From assembly GCA_014879835.1 (NCBI GenBank), contig JACSRJ010000184.1:1-36367 (forward strand): a stretch of 36,367 nt of DNA. Reading direction: 5' to 3'. A program made the position numbers and the translations under genes. Under the pieces are notes generated by a model. The model was not told the origin of the DNA, made no database searches, and was given only the letters and a program-made list of their open reading frames with translations. Below are positions 30,801 to 36,367 of the stretch, piece by piece. Each line of letters opens with the position of its first letter. Positions within the stretch are counted from its first letter, which is position 1. This DNA comes from Anaerolinea sp. GTDB taxonomy: Bacteria; Chloroflexota; Anaerolineae; Aggregatilineales; UBA2796.

Positions 30801-32537
30801 GTCTCCGTTGAGGTGTGCCCCAAGGGCCTGAATCCAGCGTCCATAAAAAGACTGATCGTTGGCAGCGACCCGGAGTGCTTCGGGGATGCGCCCCGCAGCG
30901 AGGTAGGTTTCGGCCAGCCCAAAACGGGCCGCCGCGGCAGCTTCGGGGTCAAATTTGGACTCTGCCTCCACAATCCAGCGTTCGTATACCGCCGCGGCTT
31001 CGCCCCACGCCCCCCGCATCCGGTAGACCATGGCCACATCAGCAGGCGCGGAATCCTCCCCCAAGACTGCGAGGGCCGCATCCAGCCTTCCCATGCGGCG
31101 ATAAATGCGGCTTAGGGCCACCCGGACAATCTCTAAGCCATCCTCATCACGCAGGGTGTGAAGGATGCGCCCTGCATCCTCAATTTGGGAAGCGGCTGAA
31201 ACATCCTCACCACGAAGGTAGCCGATCCTACCCAGCGCCATCATCACCTGTGCTGCACCATAGTGATCACCGCGCTTCTGACGTGCTTTGAGCGCCTCTC
31301 GTAGGGCGCTGATCGCTTCCTCATCACGCCCTTCCTGAATCAGAGTCACACCTGCGCTGAAACTATCCGCAATGGTGCTGTTATCGATCCCGGCGTGCAG
31401 CAGTTCTAAGGATGAGGGGGGCAGGGCAAAGGCGCTGAATCCTTCGCCTCGGATCACCCGTCCTGCCCATTTGCCAATAATCCGTACCTGCTCCCCGATC
31501 CGCTCCACAAAGTGACGCTTTTCGAGGAAGGTTAAGGCGCGCTGCCCCGCCAGTGGGGAGGTGAAGCGTGTTAGGATCGTTTCGGCCTTGATCCAGTTTT
31601 TGCCTGTCGCAGCGAGACTGGCGCACAAGACCTGATAATTTTCGGGCAGGGCCTCAAAGGAGGCTTTGTAAAGGGCATCAAGGCGGCTTTCGGGGTTATC
31701 GGGGGTTTCAGCCAAAATCGCAGTGATTGCTGCCGGGTCGAGTCCGTCCTCGGTCATCAACGCGCCCATCACCGAGATCGCATCCGGGCGGTGGTCAACA
31801 AGCGCGCATAAAGCCCTACAAGTATCCTCCGCCTGCCCGGTAAGCCCGGCCAACCATGCCCCCGCCCGATTCGGTTCAAGTTCGCCCAGCACCAGTGAAA
31901 GGGCATTGGATAGGGGAGAATCGGTGGCGATGACCACATGAGGGCTGCATCCCAAGAGCCACGCTGCACCATTGTTGACACCCTGATCAGAGTCCGCAAG
32001 GATCAGGATTCGACCCTCGATCAATCGTTCTCGAAGCTGGGCCGGTTGTGCTTCCGGGGGTGCGATAAGCAGGTTAGGCGATTCGAGGGCGATCCCCATG
32101 ATCGCGCCGGCCTCACGCAGATCATCCAGCCACCACACCCGACGGAAAACCCCCAATAGACGCTGATCTTGGGCCAACCGTCGCAAAAAAGTGGTCTTGC
32201 CCGTGCCACTCACCCGCAGCGGCCGCCCATTCAGGAGCGCCGTCACGGCCCGTTCCAAAACCTCTGCTGCACCCACCCATTCGCTTGTAGGACGGGGAGG
32301 CGTAAGTAGGCTCAAAGCTTGTGCTGATGCGGTGGGATCGATGCGCGGGTAATGCTTTGGGGGTAGTACGGGTAGATCGGGATCACGGGGCGGCTCCGGG
32401 GTGAAACGCAGTGCTCCTGCGTTCAGTGACGCCTCCGATTGGATCGGTGTCAAACTGAGCAGTCCTAACGAAAGATTAAGAAACTCTTCCTTCTGGCGCT
32501 CGTCCAGATGCGGTTCAAACACTGACAAAGGGGACAT
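27879..32537 (-). CDS. Giant STAND-like NTPase with TPR array
   Basis: A 1552-residue protein. Residues 1-85 are a Pro-rich leader. SEWVGAAEVLERAVTALLNG (85-104) is the usual entry to an NB-ARC/AAA-like NTPase. The P-loop RVSGTGKTTF (108-117) lacks the first Gly of GxxxxGKT, and Walker B-like ILILADSD is at about 177-184. HVVIATDS and LGELEPNRAGAWLAGL resemble the sensor and hinge regions of STAND proteins; a winged-helix-like part spans about 285-365. From about 395 to 1500 tetratricopeptide repeats dominate, for example ALGELYLERGQFANAIAHLEKALEL and FFDKARAHATLGQFASAAENYRRSL. STAND-TPR proteins are signalling switches: regulators, apoptosis-like or defence proteins. No effector domain is visible at either end and no partner gene adjoins. 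The ATG at 32537 lacks a clear ribosome site. Confidence 0.85.
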   Translation of the reverse strand: MSPLSVFEPHLDERQKEEFLNLSLGLLSLTPIQSEASLNAGALRFTPEPPRDPDLPVLPPKHYPRIDPTASAQALSLLTPPRPTSEWVGAAEVLERAVTALLNGRPLRVSGTGKTTFLRRLAQDQRLLGVFRRVWWLDDLREAGAIMGIALESPNLLIAPPEAQPAQLRERLIEGRILILADSDQGVNNGAAWLLGCSPHVVIATDSPLSNALSLVLGELEPNRAGAWLAGLTGQAEDTCRALCALVDHRPDAISVMGALMTEDGLDPAAITAILAETPDNPESRLDALYKASFEALPENYQVLCASLAATGKNWIKAETILTRFTSPLAGQRALTFLEKRHFVERIGEQVRIIGKWAGRVIRGEGFSAFALPPSSLELLHAGIDNSTIADSFSAGVTLIQEGRDEEAISALREALKARQKRGDHYGAAQVMMALGRIGYLRGEDVSAASQIEDAGRILHTLRDEDGLEIVRVALSRIYRRMGRLDAALAVLGEDSAPADVAMVYRMRGAWGEAAAVYERWIVEAESKFDPEAAAAARFGLAETYLAAGRIPEALRVAANDQSFYGRWIQALGAHLNGDWEQAIRAYNAAQHEAPPAWRGILARAQGRALAQKGAVEEAARLVGAEGIWYEANQVRPVFARQKASQALYAHLRFMLGDDSEADRAARAVRQISGERSDPFSEATASRVLGRIGKRAGAFEAAAIAFEAESNALGGVPHRDDHEIGIALHEMAEAQQRAGLGDRAVANYRRALTLKDEHRDRQGTATTALALAMLLWEMGRYVESLEAGGRAVDILIRPPGGDLAWIGFSECWLAQRSAEAERNARGAEAFDEWLKRLGKHLQTALSHDHPGVRALAIGLYLRSDPPLDNPVELIDLAEQALELCAAFAPPEQHPAYHAARRDLGRLYLRLERWSDAHEVLSPLLVLPSEVVGAYPWLMLETRLSLAQAAAHVGLLEDALRHFEAAAALEPDTHAQGLIAREMARLCTEQGFEGEAVRCYDLALGRLSRERDLTIYTETLIALAYVRLRMRRFSEAIDTFDHALHIVEGASQADSTLLANVFFDKARAHATLGQFASAAENYRRSLNHQDTRRESDQVLETIVALARAWAQAGQYQQAVEAYFDALQFESISPDQRRVLLTEQADSFVKIGQAQAAINAYDSALGIEGASPLDRAEIHRGLGAIFTNLGSHDRARKHLKLVLEAVQDDRTGMTLKILGDGYRAQGMGKEALDSYHKALNFLRRDQYPTELAATERALGELYLERGQFANAIAHLEKALELERSRSQQQGGAIVAILNGLASAHEKRGELDKATIRLHEALVYLDPRHTPERHIETLRELGRLYLSLNRAGEAARAYEESLKVEKSLPNPDPDRLDAITLGMGSAREMQGQLEEAAALYQGVIARARRPSIREEAQRLWDRLNIEIERHLQTLRAAEQSLILIQRSGADDPVGTAFVRALQAQASAALGRGGDTQSYLDTLVESAQKGKKALGGDESAARALTLIGIAGGVASDPDQSLAQLQEANDLLHDQPRTHAALIWAVQQLIGRLKRGS

Positions 32538-32581
32538 AAGGCTGTGACCAAACTCTGAAAATGACCTCGATCTCCCTGCTC

Positions 32582-32610
32582 ATTTTAGTTGCCGCGAGGG
32601 GCGTTCGCAA
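32582..32610 (-). promoter_or_regulatory. Promoter of the TPR gene
   Basis: On the minus strand TTGCGA (32605-32610) and TAAAAT (32582-32587) are 17 bp apart. The -35 overlaps that of the divergent plus-strand promoter by five bases. The start near 32575 gives a leader of about 38 nt. Confidence 0.6.
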
Positions 32611-32632
32611 GTTCAGATCGGTGTGATATGAT
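32604..32632 (+). promoter_or_regulatory. Promoter of the nitroreductase-like gene
   Basis: TTCGCA (32604-32609) and TATGAT (32627-32632) are 17 bp apart. The start near 32639 leaves about 27 nt to the ATG at 32666. It shares its -35 position with the opposite promoter for the TPR gene. Confidence 0.6.
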
Positions 32633-32665
32633 CGAAGCAGCTTCGCAAAACGAGGAACCGAAATC

Positions 32666-33265
32666 ATGATGTCTCACGAATCCAAAGGATTGATCAGGAT
32701 CGATCCTGCGGGGACGGGTCAAGCGCTGCGCAGTTTGATCCCCCCAGAGGCTGCTCAACTCCCTATCTTATTGTGGCGTTTAGGTTTGGGCAAATTGATC
32801 GGACAGGTATTGATGTTGATCTCCACCACCGGACGTCGGTCAGGTTTGGTGCGTCGGGCTGCCCCAGAATACTTTTATGTCAACGGTAAAAAATATGTGC
32901 TGGCAGACCCAGAGGCGCAGTGGTATCAGAATGTTCAGGCGAATCCAGCCGCCACCGTTCAGACCGCCTATGGCACTGAGACCGTGATTGTGCGCCGAGT
33001 CACCGACCGAGAAGAACTCACCGCGGTTTTTGTGACCCTGCTTCATAATCGCCCCACCACAGCCAACAGCATCAGCCGCGATCTGGGGGTACAGTCGGTT
33101 GAGGACGATTTGGCCGCCAATACGGAGCGTCTGCCGTTGGTGACCTTTGATCACACTGATCTGCCCACCCCGCCCCCACTCGAAGCTGATCTGCGCTGGG
33201 CCCTGCCCGTTTCCATAGGTGTGCTGTATGCCCTTTGGCAGTTAAGAAAGGCGCTCCGGCGTTGA
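32666..33265 (+). CDS. Deazaflavin (F420)-dependent nitroreductase-family protein
   Basis: A 199-residue protein of the DDN split beta-barrel family. The core signature is clear: LMLISTTGRRSGLVRRAAPEYFY, GKKYVLADPEAQWYQNVQANPAATVQTAYG. Family members use F420H2 (some bind other flavins or heme) to reduce quinones or nitro compounds. The C-terminal segment (ALPVSIGVLYALWQLRKALRR) looks like an added amphipathic or membrane helix. The ATG at 32666 has GAGGAA (32652-32657) at 8-nt spacing. Its stop overlaps the TTG start of the RlmI-like gene (TTGA), so the two are co-translated. Whether this organism makes F420 cannot be judged here. Confidence 0.87.
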   Translation: MMSHESKGLIRIDPAGTGQALRSLIPPEAAQLPILLWRLGLGKLIGQVLMLISTTGRRSGLVRRAAPEYFYVNGKKYVLADPEAQWYQNVQANPAATVQTAYGTETVIVRRVTDREELTAVFVTLLHNRPTTANSISRDLGVQSVEDDLAANTERLPLVTFDHTDLPTPPPLEADLRWALPVSIGVLYALWQLRKALRR

Positions 33266-34485
33266 CTCCCTCTCGTTCTGAGCCTGCTGCGATCATTCGC
33301 CCTGACCGGGCAAACTTGTTTCAAAAGCGCCACCCATGGGTATTCAGCGGGGCCATTCAGTACTTTGAGGGCAGCCCCACAGATGGTCAGATCGTCGCCT
33401 TACGGGATGCCGCTGGGCAATTTTATGGGAGAGGCTATTACAACCAGCGATCTCAGATCACGGTTCATGTCCTGACATGGGAAGATCAGCCTATTGATCA
33501 GGATTTTTGGAGGGGGTACCTCCAAAGGGCGATTCAGGCACGGCGTGGGGAGTTTGAACGCGGTGATAGTCCCCCGGCTTTTCGTTTGATCAATGCCGAG
33601 AGCAACGGATTGCCCGGTTTGATCGTAGATCGTTATGGTGAGTGGTTGGTGTTGCAAGCCTTGACCGTAGGTATCGATCAACGCAAGGCGGAGATTGCTG
33701 CACTCCTGATGGCGTTGATCCCAGATGTGCGCGGGGTCTATGAGCGCAGCGACGCTGATGTTCGGGCAAAAGAAGGGCTGCCCTCCAGCGTGGGCTTGAT
33801 TCAGGGCGAGGAGCCGCCTACCCTAATCACCATTGAGGAATATGGACTGCGCTTTCAGGTCGATGTGCGGGCTGGGCACAAGACCGGCTTTTACCTCGAT
33901 CAGCGCGAAAATCGCCGTATCCTGCGCGAATCGGTACGGGAGTTTAGGCTTGAAGGAGGCAGCGTCCTTAACTGCTTTAGTTATACGGGCGCTTTTGGGG
34001 CTGCGGCATGGGCCGGCGGCGCGGGATCAGTGATGCAGGTGGATTCATCGGCAGAAGCACTCGTACTGGCACAACAGAATATGTCCCTCAACGGGTTTGC
34101 CGTGCGCGATCAGGACTTTATCACCGGTGATGTGTTCCGGGTGCTGCGTAACTTCCGCGAACAGGGACAGCAGTTTGATCTGATCGTCCTTGATCCACCC
34201 AAATTTGCCTCCAGCAAAGGGCAGGTAGAGCGGGCCGCTCGAGGTTACAAGGACATCAATTGGCTTGCTTTTCAGTTGATCCGTCCCGGTGGGTTGCTTT
34301 TCACCTTCTCCTGTTCTGGTCTGGTGGATGCAGACCTGTTTCAGAAGATCGTTTTTGGGGCGCTGGTGGATGCGCATCGAGAAGCATCGATCCTGCGACG
34401 TCTGACCGCCCCTCCCGATCATCCGGTGGCACTCACCTTTCCGGAAGGGTTCTATCTTAAAGGGCTGGTTTGTCAAGTGTGGTGA
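33262..34485 (+). CDS. rlmI: RlmI-like class I rRNA (cytosine-C5) methyltransferase
   Basis: A 407-residue SAM-dependent methyltransferase of the RlmI/YccW family, which makes m5C1962 in 23S rRNA in E. coli. The N-terminal PUA domain (about 5-80) has IIRPDRANLFQKRHPWVFSGAI. A central EEHEA-like linker carries NGLPGLIVDRYGEWL and GHKTGFYLDQRENR. The Rossmann part has VLNCFSYTGAFGAAAW (motif I), LDPPKFASSKGQ (motif IV) and FTFSCSGLVDADLF with the Cys of the SCSG motif. A TTG start at 33262 overlaps the upstream stop and is served by AAGAAAGG (33244-33251). An earlier in-frame TTG at 33235 lacks a ribosome site. The exact target base is inferred from family membership. Confidence 0.9.
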   Translation: MTPSRSEPAAIIRPDRANLFQKRHPWVFSGAIQYFEGSPTDGQIVALRDAAGQFYGRGYYNQRSQITVHVLTWEDQPIDQDFWRGYLQRAIQARRGEFERGDSPPAFRLINAESNGLPGLIVDRYGEWLVLQALTVGIDQRKAEIAALLMALIPDVRGVYERSDADVRAKEGLPSSVGLIQGEEPPTLITIEEYGLRFQVDVRAGHKTGFYLDQRENRRILRESVREFRLEGGSVLNCFSYTGAFGAAAWAGGAGSVMQVDSSAEALVLAQQNMSLNGFAVRDQDFITGDVFRVLRNFREQGQQFDLIVLDPPKFASSKGQVERAARGYKDINWLAFQLIRPGGLLFTFSCSGLVDADLFQKIVFGALVDAHREASILRRLTAPPDHPVALTFPEGFYLKGLVCQVW

Positions 34486-34526
34486 GTCTCGTTTAACCAG
34501 CCCGTGCCTTTGAAAGGAGAAATGGC

Positions 34527-35432
34527 TTGGCTCAACCAGTGATTCGGCTGGATCGACTCAGCAAACGCTTTGGAAAAGTACACGCCCTCAAGAATGTCTC
34601 CCTTGAGGTTCCAGCCGGGCAAGTGTACGGTTTTTTGGGACCTAATGGCGCGGGCAAAACCACCGCCATCCGTTTGATCCTGACCCTACTGCGCCCTACC
34701 TCTGGAGAGGTGCAGCTTTTTGGCAAAGCCGTCCGGGATCACCACAATGTGCTGCGGCGGGTTGGGGCAATTGCTGAAGGCCCCGCTTTTTATCCCTTCC
34801 TTAGTGGGCGAAAAAACTTAAATGTCTTAGCCCGCACGGCCAATCAGTATGATCCGGCGCGGATCGATCACCTGCTTGGGGAAGTTGGCTTGTCGGGGCG
34901 CGCCAATCAACGGGTAAAGGGCTATTCGCTGGGGATGCGTCAGCGTTTGGGGCTGGCGGCGGCGCTGCTCTCTGATCCAGATTTACTGGTGCTGGACGAG
35001 CCTACCAACGGGCTTGATCCTGCGGGGATGCGCGAGGTGCGCCAGTTGATCCGTGAGCAAGCAACCCAACACGGCAAAACCGTATTCCTCTCTAGCCATC
35101 TACTCAACGAGGTTGAGCAGGTGTGTGATCGGGTGGCGATCATCCACAAAGGGGAAATCCTGCGGGAAGGCGCTGTTGCGGATCTGCTCGCTGATGGCGA
35201 AAGGCTCTATGTGGAAGCATCTCCATTGGAAAGGGTCCAAACCATCCTCCAAGAACGCTGGAAAACTACCCCTGAAGGGGATGGGCTGGTCATCCCTGCT
35301 GGACGAGACATTGCCCCGGAAATTGTGCGCCTTTTGGTGGCACAAGGGATCGACGTATATCAAGTGAATGTACAGCGCCAGAGCCTTGAGGAGTTCTTCC
35401 TAAACGTGACTCAGCCAGAGGTGAAAGCATGA
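34527..35432 (+). CDS. ABC-2 type exporter, ATP-binding subunit
   Basis: A 301-residue ABC ATPase of the drug/antibiotic-export type. Walker A GPNGAGKTT is at about 37-45, the signature YSLGMRQRLGLAAALL at 133-148, Walker B LLVLDEPTNGLDPAG follows, and the H-loop is in SSHLLNEVEQVCDRVAIIHKG. A C-terminal regulatory tail (about 220-301) ends in SLEEFFLNVTQPE, typical of the CcmA/NatA group. The start is TTG with AAAGGAGA (34513-34520) 6 nt upstream. An ATG at 34522 is out of frame and opens only six codons. Its stop overlaps the permease start (ATGA), so the two subunits are made together. The substrate is unknown. Confidence 0.94.
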   Translation: MAQPVIRLDRLSKRFGKVHALKNVSLEVPAGQVYGFLGPNGAGKTTAIRLILTLLRPTSGEVQLFGKAVRDHHNVLRRVGAIAEGPAFYPFLSGRKNLNVLARTANQYDPARIDHLLGEVGLSGRANQRVKGYSLGMRQRLGLAAALLSDPDLLVLDEPTNGLDPAGMREVRQLIREQATQHGKTVFLSSHLLNEVEQVCDRVAIIHKGEILREGAVADLLADGERLYVEASPLERVQTILQERWKTTPEGDGLVIPAGRDIAPEIVRLLVAQGIDVYQVNVQRQSLEEFFLNVTQPEVKA

Positions 35433-36304
35433 TCGCATCCCTTACCAGTTTGTGGAATCTGTTTCGGGCGGAATACCTGAAGGTCACCGGGAACCGAGGG
35501 GTAGCTATCGGTTTGGTGTGGATTTTCCCCGTCGGGGCAGGCATTGGTACACTCTTGAGCATCTTGATCATGTTAGGCCTGCCCCCGCAGTACCGAGGGG
35601 GGATGAGCATGAGTGAGGCCCTGCTTTCACCGTGGACAGTCCCCGGCAGTGAGTTAGGGCGGCTGCTGATGCTGGCGCTTACAGCAACGGTTTTTGCAGG
35701 CGAGTATCAATGGGGTACTTGGAAAAACCTCATTCCCCGTAGACAGCGCACTTTGTTAGCGCTGGTCAAATTTGTTGCGGTTTCGGCTTTGATGCTGGTT
35801 GCTTTTACCCTCATGTCATTGGTGCTGTGGGTGAGTGGGGCCTTGATGTGCGCCGTGGCAGGAACCCCCTATGAGTTTGGCATGACCCTTGACACCTTTG
35901 TCCAGTCCTTCCTGATCCAACTCTTTTTAGCCTTCACAGTTACCCTCATTGGAGCGGGCTATGCAGCGGTAGCAGCGATCTTCAGTCGTGCCATTCTGGG
36001 CGGGATCGTGATCGGGATAGGCATGGTGATCATGGAGCTTGTAGGGCCGGCGTTGTTTGCGCTTCTGGGAAACTTTCTGCGTGTGCCTCAGCTCGCAGTT
36101 GTATACCTCTATACCCCCGGCTACAACATCAACAATGTAACTTGGTGGCTGCGCACCAACAGACCGATGGAGATGGGCAGCAACCTGAGCCAATATGCAG
36201 CGCCACATTCCCTCAATGTTTCCCTATTCATCCTAGGGGTATGGGTGGTCGGGTTGATCACCCTGACGGTGATCTTGTTTCGGCGTCAGGATGTAACCAC
36301 TTAA
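35429..36304 (+). CDS. ABC-2 type exporter, permease subunit
   Basis: A 291-residue membrane protein with about six helices (near 23-50, 73-90, 105-137, 160-185, 188-215 and 262-285). The cytoplasmic coupling segment FAGEYQWGTWKNLIPRRQRTLLALVKF matches the ABC-2 E.RYGTWR..L..P.+R.......K pattern. The gene overlaps the ATPase stop by 4 nt, so the two form one transporter, probably a homodimer of permeases with two ATPases. No partner gene hints at what is exported (lipid, peptide or drug). A GC-rich hairpin follows the stop. Confidence 0.92.
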   Translation: MIASLTSLWNLFRAEYLKVTGNRGVAIGLVWIFPVGAGIGTLLSILIMLGLPPQYRGGMSMSEALLSPWTVPGSELGRLLMLALTATVFAGEYQWGTWKNLIPRRQRTLLALVKFVAVSALMLVAFTLMSLVLWVSGALMCAVAGTPYEFGMTLDTFVQSFLIQLFLAFTVTLIGAGYAAVAAIFSRAILGGIVIGIGMVIMELVGPALFALLGNFLRVPQLAVVYLYTPGYNINNVTWWLRTNRPMEMGSNLSQYAAPHSLNVSLFILGVWVVGLITLTVILFRRQDVTT

Positions 36305-36318
36305 GCGAGCAACCTTCA

Positions 36319-36350
36319 CCCCCCTCAGCCCGCACGCAGGCGAAGGGGGG
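36319..36350. terminator. GC-rich hairpin after the ABC operon
   Basis: CCCCCC (36319-36324) pairs with GGGGGG (36345-36350), extended by T-A and an inner GCC/GGC. There is no U-tract in view. It lies 14 nt after the permease stop and shares CGAAGGG with the hairpin at 3626-3647. Confidence 0.45.
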
Positions 36351-36367
36351 AATCGAGACTCCGAGGG

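Noticed and set aside
30585-31115. Plus-strand frames opposite the TPR gene
   Set aside because: Shadow frames of a GC-rich repetitive gene. The TPR pattern continues unbroken on the minus strand.
1-36367. CRISPR arrays, insertion sequences, prophage or integrase genes
   Set aside because: No regularly spaced repeats, transposase or integrase motifs, or terminal inverted repeats with target duplications were seen.

Overview
The window is a moderately GC-rich, gene-dense bacterial chromosome segment. Gene content (a methylglyoxal synthase/SDR pair, an F420-type nitroreductase-like protein, large TPR proteins, a surface protein with CARDB and PLAT domains, ABC-2 exporters, no outer-membrane machinery) suggests a Chloroflexota (Anaerolineae-like) organism. 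That placement is inference; no rRNA is present. No insertion sequence, phage module or CRISPR array was seen. GATC tetramers are conspicuously frequent over much of the window and scarcer in the first 3.7 kb.

Layout. 1-3.6 kb: the tail of a membrane protein, a cupin, then a NarL/LuxR-type two-component system (histidine kinase and response regulator). 3.8-5.8 kb: a strong promoter drives a very acidic small protein and glycogen synthase (glgA); tRNA-Val(TAC) lies on the opposite strand with its own promoter and terminator. 5.8-9.3 kb: a tight operon of methylglyoxal synthase, an SDR oxidoreductase and an exported beta-propeller protein. It converges with no gap on a group II PLP decarboxylase (9.3-10.7 kb). 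11.0-14.4 kb: a secreted sugar-type solute-binding protein followed by a Cache-HAMP histidine kinase, probably one sensory unit. 14.4-18.7 kb: an ABC-2-like membrane protein, a signal-peptide/coiled-coil/two-TM/CARDB/PLAT surface protein, and an unknown membrane protein. 19.0-22.7 kb: a small membrane protein, then a muramic-acid salvage pair: a beta-lactamase-fold serine hydrolase and one protein fusing a BadF-type sugar kinase (MurK-like) to MurQ etherase. 23.0-25.6 kb: FabH and, convergent to it, ribosomal protein S1. 26.0-27.9 kb: a PD-(D/E)XK nuclease-like protein, two small hypothetical genes and an SRPBCC protein. 27.9-32.5 kb: a 1552-residue STAND-like NTPase with a long TPR array. 32.7-36.3 kb: a deazaflavin-dependent nitroreductase-like protein, an RlmI-like rRNA methyltransferase and an ABC-2 ATPase/permease pair.

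The observations most worth a second look are the MurK-MurQ fusion, the binding-protein/histidine-kinase pair without permeases, the giant TPR protein with a shortened P-loop, the pair of divergent promoters overlapping at their -35 elements (32.58-32.63 kb), the PLAT/CARDB surface protein, the operator-like palindrome upstream of fabH, and the 119-nt convergent gene overlap near 26.4 kb. No undescribed multi-gene system could be established from sequence alone.
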